Position numbers and translations under genes: made by a program. Positions 45,840 through 57,152 of a stretch of 64,000 nt of DNA are shown here, piece by piece. The DNA is from Stomatobaculum sp. F0698 (GTDB taxonomy: Bacteria; Bacillota; Clostridia; Lachnospirales; Lachnospiraceae), in NCBI RefSeq assembly GCF_030644385.1, contig NZ_CP130060.1, forward strand, positions 1,798,001-1,862,000, read 5' to 3'. The notes beneath the pieces were generated by a model, which ran no database searches, was not told where the DNA came from, and was given only the letters and a program-made list of their open reading frames with translations. Numbering within the stretch: position 1 is the stretch's first letter; each line of letters starts with the position of its first letter.

Positions 45840-46262
45840 TTACTTCTTAGCCGCCTTCGGGCGCTTCGCGCCGTACTTGGAGCGAGCCTGCTGGCGGTTT
45901 GCGACGCCTGCTGTATCCAGGGTACCACGAATGATGTGGTAACGGGTACCGGGCAGATCCTTAACTCTTCCGCCGCGGATCAGCACAACGCTGTGCTCCT
46001 GGAGATTGTGGCCCTCGCCCGGAATGTAGCTCGTCACCTCGACACCGTTCGAAAGACGGACTCTGGCAATCTTTCTCAGCGCGGAGTTCGGCTTCTTCGG
46101 GGTCGCCGTCTTAACGGCGGTGCACACGCCTCTCTTCTGCGGGCAGTTGTCGGCAATCGGCTTCTTGTGAAGCGAGTTGAAGCTTCTGAGAAGCGCCGGA
46201 GCCTTGGGCTTGCGCTCGGAAGTTTCTCTGCCTTTTTTGACTAACTGGTTGAATGTAGGCAT
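45840..46262 (-). CDS. rpsL: Ribosomal protein S12
   Basis: A 140-residue decoding-centre protein. [13 protein letters not shown] marks the start at 46262, with AAGGAGGAAA before it; the frame upstream is open but not S12-like. [17 protein letters not shown] and the [22 protein letters not shown] loop are wild type at the classical streptomycin-resistance lysines. First gene of the str operon rpsL-rpsG-fusA, with its own promoter. Confidence 0.97.
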   Translation of the reverse strand: MPTFNQLVKKGRETSERKPKAPALLRSFNSLHKKPIADNCPQKRGVCTAVKTATPKKPNSALRKIARVRLSNGVEVTSYIPGEGHNLQEHSVVLIRGGRVKDLPGTRYHIIRGTLDTAGVANRQQARSKYGAKRPKAAKK

Positions 46263-46337
46263 TCTTCTGTTTCCTCCTTGTGATAGTGTTCTGCGGTTGC
46301 GTTCCTGCAGTTTTTTGCGTTTCCCGGACATAAGAAT

Positions 46338-46362
46338 ATGGCATGCCCATAGGACACGCCAT
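46338..46362 (-). promoter_or_regulatory. Hairpin at the start of the str operon transcript
   Basis: The minus-strand leader can fold into ATGGCGTGTCC-TAT-GGGCATGCCAT, 11 pairs with two wobbles, beginning about 4 bases after the -10 box. It could stabilise the mRNA 5' end or slow readthrough from rpoC. Confidence 0.45.
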
Positions 46363-46365
46363 ATC

Positions 46366-46394
46366 AATATACGCCTTATTCGGTTGTTTGTCAA
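46366..46394 (-). promoter_or_regulatory. str operon promoter
   Basis: On the minus strand a perfect TTGACA (46389-46394), a 17-base spacer and TATATT (46366-46371), immediately after the rpoC stop codon. Confidence 0.8.
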
Positions 46395-46400
46395 GCAAAC

Positions 46401-49400
46401 TCAGGCATCCGCGCCCTCATCCGAGAACGCATCCGTCGCCTGCTCGATATCGCCGAGCAGAGCATCTTCCGGAAGCCGCTCGTCGATTTCATCGCGGATG
46501 TCCAGCACCGCAGGATCCTCATCCGAGATGCCCTCGACCGCATCCTCCGGGCGAACATCGGTGTCAAGCTTCACGTTGCGGTAACGGCGCATGCCGGTAC
46601 CCGCCGGAATCAGCTTACCGATGATGACATTCTCCTTGAGGCCGATCAGGTGATCGGTCTTGCCGCCGATTGCCGCCTCGGTGAGTACCTTCGTGGTCTC
46701 CTGGAAGGAAGCCGCGGAGAAGAAGGAATCGGTTGCGAGCGAAGCCTTCGTGATACCGAGCATAATCTGCTTGCCCTCTGCCGGCGCTTTGCCCTCGGCG
46801 ATGAGCTTCTCGTTCATCGCGTTGAACTCGAGCACGTCCATGTTGATGCCCGGCAGAATCTCGGCATCTCCCGCCTCTTCCACGTGAATCTTCTTCAGCA
46901 TCTGGCGGACTATGACCTCGATATGCTTATCGTTGATCTCAACACCCTGTAAGCGGTACACGCGCTGCACTTCGCGGAGCATGTAGTCCTGTACGGCACG
47001 GACGCCCTTAATCTTCAGGACATCGTGCGGATTTAAGGAACCGCTCGTCAGCTCATCGCCGGCCTCGAGTCTCTGGCCGTCCGAAACCACAATGTGGGAG
47101 CTGTAGGGAATCAGGTAGGTCTTCGAGTTGCCGTCCTCCGGATTGGTGACGATAATCTCGCGCTTCTTCTTCGTATCGCGGAACTCGACCACGCCCGGAA
47201 TCTCGGTGATAATCGCGAGACCCTTCGGCTTTCTCGCCTCGAAGAGCTCCTCGACACGGGGAAGACCCTGGGTGATATCGCCGCCTGCGACACCGCCGGT
47301 GTGGAAGGTTCTCATGGTAAGCTGCGTACCCGGCTCACCGATCGACTGTGCCGCGATGATACCGACCGCCTCGCCGACCTGAACCGCCTGGCCGGTCGCC
47401 ATGTTGGCACCGTAGCACTTCGCGCAAATGCCGTTCATGCACTTACAGGTGAGTATCGTGCGAATCTTGACCGTAGTTCTGCCCGTCTTCTCAAGGACGC
47501 GCATCACAGCCTCGGCGCGCTTCGGCGTGACCATGCGGTTTGCCTTGACCACGACTTCGCCCGTATCCGGATCCACAATGTCCTCGGCGATGTAGCGACC
47601 GGTGATTCTGTCCTGCAGTGCCTCGATGGTCTCCTTGCCGTCCATGAAGGCCTTGATCTCCATGTTCGGGATTTCCTTGCCCTCGGAGCAGTCTACCTCG
47701 CGGACAATGAGATCCTGGGAGACGTCGACCAGACGTCTGGTCAGATAACCCGAGTCTGCCGTACGGAGGGCCGTATCCGAGAGTCCCTTTCTTGCGCCGT
47801 GCGCGGAGATAAAGTACTCCAGAACGTCCAGACCCTCACGGAAGTTACTCGTAATCGGAAGTTCGATCGCATGTCCCGTCGTATCCGCCATGAGGCCGCG
47901 CATGCCGGCGAGCTGCTTAATCTGCTTATCGGAACCGCGGGCTCCGGAGTCCGCCATCATGAAGATGTTGTTGTACTGGTCGAGACCCTCGAGCAGATCC
48001 TTGGTGAGCTGCTTATCCGTCTCCTGCCAGGTCTTGATGACTTCCTTATAGCGCTCCTCGTCGGTCGAAAGACCGCGGCGGTAGTTCTTGCTGATTTCCT
48101 CGACCTGCGCCTGCGCTTTCGCGATGAGGCCCTTCTTGGTCTCCGGGACGGTCATATCCGAAATCGAAACGGTCATGCCCGCAATCGTCGAATACTTGTA
48201 GCCGATGGCCTTGATATCGTCCAGCACTTCTGCCGTGCGGGAGAGGCCGTGCACGTTGATGACCTTCTCGAGAATCTGCTTGCACTGCTTCTTCTTGACG
48301 AGGAAGTCAATCTCAGGCTTCAACTCGTTCTCCGGCTTGGAGCGATCCACAAAGCCGAGGTCCTGCGGAATGATCTCATTGAAGAGGATGCGTCCCGCGG
48401 AAGTCTCCTGAATTTCCGAACGCTGTTTGCCGTCCGAGCACTTCTTCGTGAAGCGGACCTTAATCTTGGTCTGCAGTGTGATCTCGTGGTTCGCGTAAGC
48501 GAGCAACGCCTCGTTCGGGCTCTTGAAGCACATACCCTCGCCCTTTGCGCCGTCGCGCTGCTGGGTCAGGTAGTAGATGCCGAGAACCATATCCTGGGAC
48601 GGAACCGCGACCGGTCCGCCGTCCGAGGGCTTTAAGAGGTTATTCGGCGAGAGCATGAGGAAGCGGCACTCCGACTGCGCCTCGACCGAGAGCGGCAGGT
48701 GGACTGCCATCTGGTCGCCGTCAAAGTCCGCGTTAAATGCGGTACAAACGAGCGGGTGAAGCTTGATTGCCTTACCCTCGACCAGAATCGGCTCGAAGGC
48801 CTGGATGCCGAGGCGGTGCAGGGTAGGTGCGCGGTTTAGCATGACCGGGTGCTCCTTGATGACCTCCTCGAGGACATCCCAGACCGCGGTCTCCATGCGC
48901 TCCACCATCTTCTTTGCGCTCTTTACGTTGTGTGCGGTGCCGTTCTCGACCAGCTCCTTCATGACAAAGGGCTTGAAGAGCTCGATTGCCATCTCCTTCG
49001 GGAGACCGCACTGGTAAATCTTTAACTCCGGTCCGACCACGATAACCGAACGGCCCGAGTAGTCAACTCGCTTTCCGAGCAGGTTCTGACGGAAGCGTCC
49101 CTGCTTACCCTTCAGCATGTCGGAGAGGGACTTTAAGGCGCGGTTTCCGGGTCCCGTGACCGGGCGGCCTCTTCTGCCGTTATCGATCAGGGCGTCGACC
49201 GCTTCCTGCAACATGCGCTTCTCGTTGCGGACGATGATATCCGGTGCGCCGAGGGTCAAAAGGCGCGCGAGGCGGTTGTTGCGGTTGATGATGCGGCGGT
49301 AGAGGTCGTTTAAGTCGCTCGTCGCAAAACGGCCGCCGTCGAGCTGCACCATGGGGCGGATGTCCGGCGGAATGACCGGAACAACGGTGAGTATCATCCA

Positions 49401-50093
49401 CTCCGGGCGGTTGCCCGACTTACGGAAGGACTCCACAACCTCGAGGCGCTTGATGAGCTTGGCGCGCTTCTGACCCGAAGCGTTCTCGAGTTCCTCCTGC
49501 ATCTCTGCGGATTCTTTCTCGAGGTCGATGTTCTTTAAGAGCTCGAGCACAGCCTCTGCGCCCATGCCCGCGCGGAACGCGCTGTCTCCGTACTGCTCCT
49601 CCGCCTCGCGGAACTCCTTCTCGGAGAGAATCTGCTTATAGGACAGGGCGGTGTCACCGCCGTCGAGCACCACATAGGAGGCAAAGTAGAGGATCTTCTC
49701 AAGGATGCGCGGCGAGAGATCCAGAATGAGACCCATGCGGCTCGGGATGCCCTTGAAGTACCAGATGTGGGAGACCGGCGCCGCGAGGGAGATGTGGCCC
49801 ATGCGCTCTCTGCGCACGGAAGCCTTGGTCACCTCGACGCCGCAGCGGTCGCAAACCACACCCTTATAACGAATTTTCTTGTATTTTCCGCAGTGGCACT
49901 CCCAGTCCTTGCTCGGCCCGAAAATGCGCTCGCAGAACAGTCCATCCTTCTCCGGCTTTAAAGTTCTGTAGTTGATGGTCTCCGGCTTTTTGACCTCGCC
50001 GTGCGACCACTCCAGAATCTTCTCCGGAGACGCAAGCCCAATGCGGATGGCGTCAAACGTAATCGGCTCGTAACTTGTTGTTGTTTCAGGCAT
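46401..50093 (-). CDS. rpoC: RNA polymerase subunit beta-prime
   Basis: A 1230-residue subunit. The N-terminal zinc-binding ribbon CHCGKYK ... CDRCGVEV is present, as are the catalytic magnesium motif [15 protein letters not shown] and the later second zinc site in [13 protein letters not shown]. The C-terminal tail is acidic. AAGGAGG precedes the ATG at 50093, 40 bases after rpoB, so rpoB and rpoC form one unit. The str promoter follows directly. Confidence 0.98.
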   Translation of the reverse strand: MPETTTSYEPITFDAIRIGLASPEKILEWSHGEVKKPETINYRTLKPEKDGLFCERIFGPSKDWECHCGKYKKIRYKGVVCDRCGVEVTKASVRRERMGHISLAAPVSHIWYFKGIPSRMGLILDLSPRILEKILYFASYVVLDGGDTALSYKQILSEKEFREAEEQYGDSAFRAGMGAEAVLELLKNIDLEKESAEMQEELENASGQKRAKLIKRLEVVESFRKSGNRPEWMILTVVPVIPPDIRPMVQLDGGRFATSDLNDLYRRIINRNNRLARLLTLGAPDIIVRNEKRMLQEAVDALIDNGRRGRPVTGPGNRALKSLSDMLKGKQGRFRQNLLGKRVDYSGRSVIVVGPELKIYQCGLPKEMAIELFKPFVMKELVENGTAHNVKSAKKMVERMETAVWDVLEEVIKEHPVMLNRAPTLHRLGIQAFEPILVEGKAIKLHPLVCTAFNADFDGDQMAVHLPLSVEAQSECRFLMLSPNNLLKPSDGGPVAVPSQDMVLGIYYLTQQRDGAKGEGMCFKSPNEALLAYANHEITLQTKIKVRFTKKCSDGKQRSEIQETSAGRILFNEIIPQDLGFVDRSKPENELKPEIDFLVKKKQCKQILEKVINVHGLSRTAEVLDDIKAIGYKYSTIAGMTVSISDMTVPETKKGLIAKAQAQVEEISKNYRRGLSTDEERYKEVIKTWQETDKQLTKDLLEGLDQYNNIFMMADSGARGSDKQIKQLAGMRGLMADTTGHAIELPITSNFREGLDVLEYFISAHGARKGLSDTALRTADSGYLTRRLVDVSQDLIVREVDCSEGKEIPNMEIKAFMDGKETIEALQDRITGRYIAEDIVDPDTGEVVVKANRMVTPKRAEAVMRVLEKTGRTTVKIRTILTCKCMNGICAKCYGANMATGQAVQVGEAVGIIAAQSIGEPGTQLTMRTFHTGGVAGGDITQGLPRVEELFEARKPKGLAIITEIPGVVEFRDTKKKREIIVTNPEDGNSKTYLIPYSSHIVVSDGQRLEAGDELTSGSLNPHDVLKIKGVRAVQDYMLREVQRVYRLQGVEINDKHIEVIVRQMLKKIHVEEAGDAEILPGINMDVLEFNAMNEKLIAEGKAPAEGKQIMLGITKASLATDSFFSAASFQETTKVLTEAAIGGKTDHLIGLKENVIIGKLIPAGTGMRRYRNVKLDTDVRPEDAVEGISDEDPAVLDIRDEIDERLPEDALLGDIEQATDAFSDEGADA

Positions 50094-50133
50094 TCAGTAC
50101 AGCCTCCTTCTTCCTTGAAACTGTGAAGCGCGC

Positions 50134-53100
50134 TTACGCTTCGCCCTGTGTGTCGTCTTCCGCTGCTTCTTCTCCGACGTTCACAAGTTCGCCGTCTTTA
50201 AACTCCTGGGTCGAATAGCCCGCTTCCGCGAAGCCATCCTCGTCACGGTACCGCCTGGAATCGCCCTCGAGAATGGAGCGCATGCTCACATTTTCCTCGT
50301 CGACATTTTCTTTCAGTTCCACTTCTTCGCCATCCTCGCGGAGCACTCTCACATCGAGGCCCAACGCCTGCAGCTCGCGGAGCAAGACCTTGAAGGATTC
50401 CGGCACACCTGCCTGCGGAATGTTCTGGCCCTTGATGATGGCCTCGTAGGTCTTGACACGGCCCACGACATCGTCCGACTTGAAGGTCAGAATCTCCTGC
50501 AGGGTGTAGGCTGCGCCGTACGCCTCGAGTGCCCAGACCTCCATCTCTCCGAAACGCTGACCGCCGAACTGCGCCTTACCGCCGAGCGGCTGCTGCGTGA
50601 CCATCGCATAGGGGCCGGTGGAACGCGCGTGAATCTTATCGTCAACCAGATGGTGAAGTTTCAGGTAGTGCATGAAGCCGATCGTTGTCTCGCCCTCAAA
50701 GGGTTCGCCGGTGCGTCCGTCGCGGAGCTGCACCTTTCCGTTTCTCTGAATCGGAACACCCTTCCACTCCTCGCGGTGATCGAGATGTTCTTCGAGGTAG
50801 TCCATGACCTCGGGGTTCAAGACCTCGCCGTACTTCGCCTTGAAGTCTTCAAAGCTGCCGTTCGCGTAGTCGTTTGCCATCTCGAGCATGTCCATGATGT
50901 CGTTCTCGTCCGCGCCGTCAAAGACCGGGGAGCTCACGTTGAAGCCGAGCACCTTAGCCGCAAGCGAGAAGTGAATCTCCTTGACCTGACCGATGTTCAT
51001 ACGCGACGGAACGCCGAGCGGGTTCAGCACGATATCCAGCGGGCGGCCGTTCGGCAGGAAGGGCATGTCCTCCACCGGAAGCACGCGCGACACGACACCT
51101 TTGTTGCCGTGACGGCCTGCCATCTTATCGCCGACCGAAATCTTTCTCTTCTGTGCGATGTAAATGCGGACGTTCTGGTTCACACCCGGAGAGAGCTCAT
51201 CGCCGTTCTCTCTCGTAAAGACGCGCGCCTCCACGACGGTGCCGTAAGCGCCGTGCGGAACCTTGAGCGAGGTATCTCTGACCTCCCTGGCCTTCTCACC
51301 GAAGATTGCGCGGAGCAGTCTCTCCTCCGCCGTCAACTCGGTCTCGCCCTTCGGCGTCACCTTGCCGACCAGTATATCTCCGGCGCGCACCTCCGCACCG
51401 ATGCGGATGATGCCGTTCTCATCGAGGTCCTTCAGCGCGTCGTCGCCGACACCCGGGACATCTCGCGTAATTTCCTCCGCACCGAGCTTCGTATCACGCG
51501 ATGCGCACTCATACTCCTCAATGTGAATCGAGGTGAAGACATCGTTCTGTACGAGGCGCTCGGAAAGAAGCACGGCATCCTCGTAGTTATATCCCTCCCA
51601 GGTCATGAAGCCGATTAACGGGTTCTTGCCGAGACCGATCTCGCCGTCGTGGGTCGAAGGACCGTCCGCAATGACCTCGCCCGCTTCGACGTGGTCGCCC
51701 GCGTTCACGATGGGCTTCTGATTGTAGGAGTTCGACTGGTTCGAGCGCTGGAACTTCGTGAGTTTATAGTGCTCGATTTCGCCGTTGTCGTCACGGCGTA
51801 TTGTGATCTCGCTGCCCGAGCTCATTACAACGGTACCCGCGTGGCGTACGACCTGGCAGACGCCGGAGTCGACCGCAGCTTTTGCCTCGATGCCGGTGCT
51901 GACAACCGGTGCATCCGTCAGCATGAGCGGAACCGCCTGACGCTGCATGTTCGAACCCATCAGCGCGCGGTTTGCGTCGTCGTTCTGGAGGAAGGGGACC
52001 ATGCTCGTCGCGACCGAGAAGACCATCTTCGGCGAGACGTCCATGAGGTCGATGAGGCGCTTCTGGAAGGCCGAAGTCTCGTCCATGTAACGGCCGGAGA
52101 CATTGTTGTGAATGAAGTGCCCCTCTTCGTCGAGCGGCTCGTTTGCCTGCGCGACAAAGAACTCGTCCTCCTCATCCGCGGTGAGATACACGACATCGTC
52201 CGTGACGCGCGGATTCTTCGGATCCTCGGACTTGTCGACCACGCGGTAAGGCGCCTCGATGAAGCCGTAGGGATTAATGCGCGCATAGCTTGCGAGCGAG
52301 TTGATGAGACCGATGTTCGGACCCTCGGGGGTCTCGATCGGGCACATTCTGCCGTAGTGCGTGTAGTGGACGTCTCGGACCTCGAAACCTGCGCGGTCTC
52401 TCGAGAGACCGCCCGGACCGAGGGCCGAGAGTCTTCTCTTATGCGTGAGCTCCGAGAGCGGGTTGTTCTGGTCCATGAACTGCGAGAGCTGCGAAGAACC
52501 GAAGAACTCCTTGACCGCCGCCGTGACCGGCTTGATGTTAATCAGGGACTGCGGCGTAATCTCGCTGATGTCCTGGGTGGTCATGCGCTCTCTGACCACG
52601 CGCTCCATACGGGACAGACCGATGCGGTACTGGTTCTGCAGGAGCTCGCCGACCGCGCGGATGCGGCGGTTGCCGAGGTGGTCGATATCGTCCGTCGTGC
52701 CGATGCCTTCTTCAATCTGCATGTTGTAGTTGATGGAGGCAAAAATATCTTCCCGCGTGATGTGCTTCGGAATCAGCTCATCCGCTTTTCGCTGCACATA
52801 CTTCTTGACATCGGCTCCGTTTGCCTCTGCCTCCCGTATGACCTTCATGAGCGCCGGATAGTAGACCGGCTCCACAATGCCGTACTCGGTCGGATTCTCC
52901 ATGTCGACGTAGTTGCGGATGTCGACCATGAGATTCGAGAGCACCTTTAAACGGCGGTCCTCCGAACTCGTTCCTCTTACGATGACAAAGGGAATGCCCG
53001 CATCCTGAATCTCGGTCGCGAGCTCTCTCGTGATCACCGTGCCGCTCTCCGCGAGAATCTCACCGGTGTTCGGGTCCACCGCGGCTTCCAGGAGCTCCTT

Positions 53101-53973
53101 GCCGACCACGCGGTTCTTTAAGTGGAGTTTCTTATTAAACTTATAGCGGCCCACGCGCGCAAGATCGTAGCGGCGCGGATCGAAGAACATCGAGTCCAGG
53201 AGACCGCGCGCGGATTCCACCGAAAGCGGTTCGCCCGGGCGAATCTTGCGGTAGAGCTCCAAGAGACCGTCCGAATAGTTGTCGGTCGAATCTTTCAGGA
53301 AGCTTGCCTCAAGCTTCGGCTCATCGCCGAACATCTCCTTGATTTCCGCATTCGTGCCGAGGCCGAGCGCACGGAGCAGCACCGTGACCGGCACCTTTCT
53401 CGTTCTGTCGACGCGCACGTTAAAGACATCGTTCGAATCGGTCTCGTACTCCAGCCAAGCGCCGCGGTTCGGGATGACCTGGCAGAAGTAGCATTCCTTG
53501 CCGACCTTATCGTGCTCAATGGTATAATAAATGCCGGGAGAACGAACCAACTGGCTTACGATGACGCGCTCCGCGCCGTTGATCACGAAGGAACCGGTGT
53601 CTGTCATGAGCGGCAGATCGCCCATGAACACCTCGTGCTCCTTGTGCTCATCCTTATCCTTATTATACAGCCGCACCTTAACCTTCATCGGGGCTGCATA
53701 GGTGGCATCCCGCTCCTTGCACTCCGCAATGCTGTACTTTGCCTCATCGCGGTAGAGCTGGAAATCCACAAAATCCAGACTGAGGTGTCCGGCAAAATCC
53801 TCAATGGGGAAAATATCGCGGAACACTTCCCGCAATCCCTCACCCAGGAACCAGTCGTACGAATCCTTCTGGATCTCTATGAGGTTTGGCATCTGCAAAA
53901 CTTCCTTCTGACGGGAGAAGCTCATGCGAATGCCTTTTCCGGCTTTAATCGGACGCATATTGCTTTTTTCCAT
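50134..53973 (-). CDS. rpoB: RNA polymerase subunit beta
   Basis: A 1279-residue subunit. The rifampicin pocket [20 protein letters not shown] is wild type, as are [10 protein letters not shown] and later [19 protein letters not shown]. The C-terminal region with [23 protein letters not shown] (partly) is complete, and the tail is acidic. A GTG at 53985 is in frame, but AGGGG is better spaced for ATG at 53973. Unlike many bacteria no rplJ-rplL lies upstream; it has its own strong promoter. Confidence 0.97.
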   Translation of the reverse strand: MEKSNMRPIKAGKGIRMSFSRQKEVLQMPNLIEIQKDSYDWFLGEGLREVFRDIFPIEDFAGHLSLDFVDFQLYRDEAKYSIAECKERDATYAAPMKVKVRLYNKDKDEHKEHEVFMGDLPLMTDTGSFVINGAERVIVSQLVRSPGIYYTIEHDKVGKECYFCQVIPNRGAWLEYETDSNDVFNVRVDRTRKVPVTVLLRALGLGTNAEIKEMFGDEPKLEASFLKDSTDNYSDGLLELYRKIRPGEPLSVESARGLLDSMFFDPRRYDLARVGRYKFNKKLHLKNRVVGKELLEAAVDPNTGEILAESGTVITRELATEIQDAGIPFVIVRGTSSEDRRLKVLSNLMVDIRNYVDMENPTEYGIVEPVYYPALMKVIREAEANGADVKKYVQRKADELIPKHITREDIFASINYNMQIEEGIGTTDDIDHLGNRRIRAVGELLQNQYRIGLSRMERVVRERMTTQDISEITPQSLINIKPVTAAVKEFFGSSQLSQFMDQNNPLSELTHKRRLSALGPGGLSRDRAGFEVRDVHYTHYGRMCPIETPEGPNIGLINSLASYARINPYGFIEAPYRVVDKSEDPKNPRVTDDVVYLTADEEDEFFVAQANEPLDEEGHFIHNNVSGRYMDETSAFQKRLIDLMDVSPKMVFSVATSMVPFLQNDDANRALMGSNMQRQAVPLMLTDAPVVSTGIEAKAAVDSGVCQVVRHAGTVVMSSGSEITIRRDDNGEIEHYKLTKFQRSNQSNSYNQKPIVNAGDHVEAGEVIADGPSTHDGEIGLGKNPLIGFMTWEGYNYEDAVLLSERLVQNDVFTSIHIEEYECASRDTKLGAEEITRDVPGVGDDALKDLDENGIIRIGAEVRAGDILVGKVTPKGETELTAEERLLRAIFGEKAREVRDTSLKVPHGAYGTVVEARVFTRENGDELSPGVNQNVRIYIAQKRKISVGDKMAGRHGNKGVVSRVLPVEDMPFLPNGRPLDIVLNPLGVPSRMNIGQVKEIHFSLAAKVLGFNVSSPVFDGADENDIMDMLEMANDYANGSFEDFKAKYGEVLNPEVMDYLEEHLDHREEWKGVPIQRNGKVQLRDGRTGEPFEGETTIGFMHYLKLHHLVDDKIHARSTGPYAMVTQQPLGGKAQFGGQRFGEMEVWALEAYGAAYTLQEILTFKSDDVVGRVKTYEAIIKGQNIPQAGVPESFKVLLRELQALGLDVRVLREDGEEVELKENVDEENVSMRSILEGDSRRYRDEDGFAEAGYSTQEFKDGELVNVGEEAAEDDTQGEA

Positions 53974-54024
53974 ATTACGTTTCACCCCTGTTTTTTGAAA
54001 GACCTTCGGTTACCCGGCGGATTA

Positions 54025-54057
54025 AGGCCTAAAGGGCATACTTCGCCCCATAGGCCT
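54025..54057 (-). promoter_or_regulatory. Hairpin in the rpoB leader
   Basis: Outer arms AGGCCT and AGGCCT enclose GGGC / GCCC, giving an imperfect hairpin with a 7-base loop about 25-50 bases into the rpoBC transcript. No T-run follows, so it is not an intrinsic terminator. Role unknown. Confidence 0.45.
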
Positions 54058-54082
54058 ATGAGTCCACAATAGTGCAATCTTC

Positions 54083-54111
54083 ACTTTAACATTTCCCCTA
54101 TCGGCTGTCAA
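54083..54111 (-). promoter_or_regulatory. rpoBC promoter
   Basis: On the minus strand a perfect TTGACA (54106-54111), a 17-base spacer and TAAAGT (54083-54088). The leader to the ATG is about 105 bases. Confidence 0.78.
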
Positions 54112-54119
54112 GCGATGTC

Positions 54120-54148
54120 TTGCGTATTTATATTGACTCTGTTATAAT
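54120..54148 (+). promoter_or_regulatory. Promoter of 54213-54665 gene
   Basis: TTGCGT (54120-54125), a 17-base spacer and a perfect TATAAT (54143-54148). It is divergent from the rpoBC promoter, the two -35 boxes being about 8 bases apart. Confidence 0.72.
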
Positions 54149-54212
54149 TTCATAGCGTCCCTTTATTTTCGGGGAAGACGTAAATCCATAGTTAACGGGG
54201 GGATTCCAGACA

Positions 54213-54665
54213 ATGATAAATACCGTAATCACGGTACTGCTCGTGCTCTTATCGATCGCGGCAGTCGCACTTGTCGTGATGTACTTTGTCGGCAGGCGCT
54301 TACAGGAAAAGCAGGCGGCTTCGCAGCCGGCCTTCGATGCGGCAAAGCAGCTCGTCACGATGCTGCCGATCGACAAAAAGAAGGTCCGCTTGAAAGAGGC
54401 GGGGTTCCCGAAACTGGTCTGGGAACAGACCCCCTTCTATCTCCGCTGGATGAAGGTTCCGGTCGTGAAAGCCAAAGTCGGACCGAAGATTATCACCATG
54501 ATGGCGGATGAGACCGCTTTCCAGCAGCTTCCGCTGAAGCAGGAATGCAAGGTTATCGTGAGCGGCATCTACATCGTCGAAGTGAAGGGTGTCCGCGGCG
54601 GCGCGGTTCCCGCGGTGCCGAAGAAGCGCTCCCTCATGGATCGCATTCTTCGCAGAAGACGCTGA
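54213..54665 (+). CDS. Membrane-anchored small protein of unknown function
   Basis: A 150-residue protein with one N-terminal TM helix (about residues 4-27) and a cytoplasmic, basic C-terminal part (RSLMDRILRRRR at the end). PKIITMMADETAFQQLPLKQECKVIVSGIYIVEV suggests a small beta-rich domain. GGGGGGA lies nine to ten bases before the ATG. It is the only gene between two oppositely directed minus-strand blocks and has its own promoter and terminator. I do not recognise the family. Confidence 0.75.
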   Translation: MINTVITVLLVLLSIAAVALVVMYFVGRRLQEKQAASQPAFDAAKQLVTMLPIDKKKVRLKEAGFPKLVWEQTPFYLRWMKVPVVKAKVGPKIITMMADETAFQQLPLKQECKVIVSGIYIVEVKGVRGGAVPAVPKKRSLMDRILRRRR

Positions 54666-54676
54666 GACAGCACAAA

Positions 54677-54709
54677 AAACAGCAGGCGCGTCGGCGCCTG
54701 TTTTTTTTT
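54677..54709. terminator. Bidirectional terminator
   Basis: A 7-bp GC-rich stem CAGGCGC / GCGCCTG (loop GTCG) with TTTTTTTTT on the plus strand and an A-run upstream. It lies between the convergent 54213-54665 gene and the DUF1934 gene. Confidence 0.9.
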
Positions 54710-54734
54710 ATGTCTCGTCCCATGTTGTCTGTCT

Positions 54735-55181
54735 TCAGGCTTCTCCCGTATCGCCGCGCCGCGCGCGGATTTCGACCGCCATCTCACAGTCCTTCAGAAA
54801 CTCTTCCTCCACATCCATCGCATAAATCACTTCCGCCCGGATGCAATCCTCCCCGATCTCAATGCGGAGATCCGAGGTCTTGATGCCGATCAAGAAGACG
54901 CCGTAGGGCGTGCGGTATTCGCAGACGGTTCTGCTTACGCTGTTTAAAAAGCGCAGTTCCGCCTTGCAGGCCCCCCGCTTCTCGATGCACATGGAGTTCC
55001 CGTCTATCCGGAGTGTATTCTCGGTTCCGAAGCCCGTGTCATCCAGGGGCTCTTCGTAGTAGATTTCATGCACCCCATCTTCGGTCCGGCGGTAGCGCCC
55101 GGGCACGAGGAGCTCCACATCTTCGCTCTCTCCGCCAAGCAGGTGCTTGCCGCTTATGGTCACCAGCACATCTTCCGTCAT
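54735..55181 (-). CDS. DUF1934 (YwiB-like) beta-barrel protein
   Basis: A 148-residue protein. The layout VLVTISGKH, then YEEPLDDTGFGTENTLRI and FLNSVSRTVCEYRTPYGVFLIGIKT matches the DUF1934/YwiB family, small lipocalin-like beta-barrels with no known function. No signal peptide. It starts 15 bases after murI and is the last gene of the cyclophilin-to-murI operon. Confidence 0.85.
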   Translation of the reverse strand: MTEDVLVTISGKHLLGGESEDVELLVPGRYRRTEDGVHEIYYEEPLDDTGFGTENTLRIDGNSMCIEKRGACKAELRFLNSVSRTVCEYRTPYGVFLIGIKTSDLRIEIGEDCIRAEVIYAMDVEEEFLKDCEMAVEIRARRGDTGEA

Positions 55182-55196
55182 CGCTGTCTCTCTTCG

Positions 55197-56090
55197 TCAA
55201 TATTCTTCGATTTCGATTTTCTTTGCTTCCAGCCTTTCGGTCGGCAAAATGGAGTTTGCAAAGTCCCGAAAGTTCTCGGCGAGATCGCTCACGTAGAAGC
55301 GATACTTCCCCTCCATATTCCCGTCTCCCGGGTTTAAGAGCTTTTCCCGCGCGAGTATATCCTTCAGTTCCAGCGCCGTCTCGTAGGCCGGGTTCACAAG
55401 CTTTACCTGATCTCCCATGATGCGCCCTATCGTGCCGCGGAGCAGCGGATAGTGTGTGCAGCCGAGCACCAGGGTGTCCACATACTTTTCCTTCAATTCC
55501 TGCAGATAGCGCGCCGCCATTTCATCCGTCACGCTGTCGTGAAGGAGTCCCTCTTCGACGAGCGGCACAAACATGGGGCAGGCTTTCTGGAACACGCGAA
55601 GCCCCGGAGCGAGGCTCTCGATTACCTTCGGGTATATTTCCGAGGAAACGGTGCCCCGGGTACCGATGACACCGATACGCCCGTTCTCGGTCGCGCGCAC
55701 GGCGCTCAGCGCGCCGGCGTAAATCACGCCGATCACCGGGATATCGTTCTCCTCGGCAAGGGTTTTTAACGCGTGGGAGCTCGCCGTGTTGCAGGCAATG
55801 ACGATGGCCTTCACGCCCTTGGTCTTTAAGAAGCGCACAATCTGCCGCGAGTAACGGATGACCGTATCTCTTGATTTTGCGCCGTAGGGCAGGCGCGCCG
55901 TGTCTCCGAAGTACACCATGCGCTCGTCCGGTATCTGTCGCATCAGCTCTCTCACAACCGTGAGACCGCCGACGCCGGAATCAAACACGCCGATCGGTGC
56001 GCGCGCATCAACGGCAAAATGCTCGCGGCGTTCCCGCTTCGGCACATAGAGTTTGACCGGATCCTGCTCGTCAAACACCCCGCCGTTCAT
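55197..56090 (-). CDS. murI: Glutamate racemase
   Basis: A 297-residue enzyme that makes D-glutamate for peptidoglycan. The two catalytic cysteines lie in ACNTAS and LGCTHYPLL, and GVFDSGVGGLTVVREL and PYGAKS are present. The protein has about 32 residues more at the N-terminus than usual (MNGGVFDEQD ... HFAVDARA). Its ATG directly follows the ddl stop (TGAATG), so translation is coupled. The two make cell-wall D-amino acid precursors together. Confidence 0.95.
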   Translation of the reverse strand: MNGGVFDEQDPVKLYVPKRERREHFAVDARAPIGVFDSGVGGLTVVRELMRQIPDERMVYFGDTARLPYGAKSRDTVIRYSRQIVRFLKTKGVKAIVIACNTASSHALKTLAEENDIPVIGVIYAGALSAVRATENGRIGVIGTRGTVSSEIYPKVIESLAPGLRVFQKACPMFVPLVEEGLLHDSVTDEMAARYLQELKEKYVDTLVLGCTHYPLLRGTIGRIMGDQVKLVNPAYETALELKDILAREKLLNPGDGNMEGKYRFYVSDLAENFRDFANSILPTERLEAKKIEIEEY

Positions 56091-57152
56091 TCAGGCCTCT
56101 CTCTCCAGCGCAAGCTCCATGAGCTCCTTGACCAGCGCCTTCTTGTCCTTACCGCGCGCCTCAAAAAGCATCGGGTACATACTGATCGAAGTAAAGCCCG
56201 GCATGGTATTGATCTCGTTAAAGATGACCTTGCCCTCGGCGGTCACAAAGAAGTCGACGCGGGACAGGCCGTAGCCGTCGAGCGCCTCGAAAATACGCAC
56301 CGCCGATCGACGAACCTCCTCCGCGCTGCCTTCCGGGAGCTCCGGGTCCACAACGGTCTTCGACTCCTGGCTGAAGTACTTGGCATCGTAGTCATAGAAA
56401 TCGGCCGCAGCCAAAATCTCGCCGACACCGCTCGCCTGTACCGGCCGAGCACCGCCGCCGAGCACCGCGCACTCAATCTCGCGTCCCACAATGCACTCCT
56501 CGACCAGAATGCGGCTGTCAAAACGCGCCGCTTCGCGGAAGGCCTCGGAGAGTTCCTCTCTGCCGTGCACCTTGGTCACGCCGCAGCTGGAGCCCGCATT
56601 GCAGGGCTTCACAAAGACCGGATAGGAGAAAAGGCTCTCGGTGCGCTCAATGACGGCGCACATATCTTTTAACATCTCCCGCGTCACCAGAAGGAAATCC
56701 GCCTGGGTAATGCCGAGGGAGTGTACGACCAGCTTCGTAATCCCCTTGTCCATGCCGACCGCGGACGCCGTGACCCCGCAGCCCACAAAGGGAATTTTTG
56801 CGAGTTTGCATAGGCCCTGAATGGTTCCGTCCTCGCCGTAGAGGCCGTGCAGGATCGGAAACACAAGGTCTATCTTCACGCGGGTAATCGCGGCCTGCTC
56901 ATGAATCATGAGGCACTGTTCCGTCGCATCCGGTGAGAGCACGGCACCGATTCTCGACTCTCTCCAGCTGCCGTTCTCTATGTCTTCGACCCGATTCACC
57001 TTGACCCAGTGCCCCTCCTTCGTGATGCCGACCAACACGAGATCATAGGCTTCGCGGTCAATGTTGTGAATGATATTGATCGCAGAGCGGCAGGAAATCT
57101 CGTGCTCCGAGGACTGCCCGCCGAATAGTACCGCAACTGTCTTCTTGCTCAT
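56091..57152 (-). CDS. ddl: D-alanine-D-alanine ligase
   Basis: A 353-residue ATP-grasp ligase that makes the D-Ala-D-Ala dipeptide for peptidoglycan. Landmarks are LFGGQSSEHEISCRSA, HGLYGEDGTIQG, KPCNAGSSCGV, YDYDAKY and FNEINTMPGFTSISMYP. The Tyr of YDYDAKY fits D-alanine rather than D-lactate as second substrate. It overlaps the regulator gene by 4 bases (ATGA). Confidence 0.94.
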   Translation of the reverse strand: MSKKTVAVLFGGQSSEHEISCRSAINIIHNIDREAYDLVLVGITKEGHWVKVNRVEDIENGSWRESRIGAVLSPDATEQCLMIHEQAAITRVKIDLVFPILHGLYGEDGTIQGLCKLAKIPFVGCGVTASAVGMDKGITKLVVHSLGITQADFLLVTREMLKDMCAVIERTESLFSYPVFVKPCNAGSSCGVTKVHGREELSEAFREAARFDSRILVEECIVGREIECAVLGGGARPVQASGVGEILAAADFYDYDAKYFSQESKTVVDPELPEGSAEEVRRSAVRIFEALDGYGLSRVDFFVTAEGKVIFNEINTMPGFTSISMYPMLFEARGKDKKALVKELMELALEREA

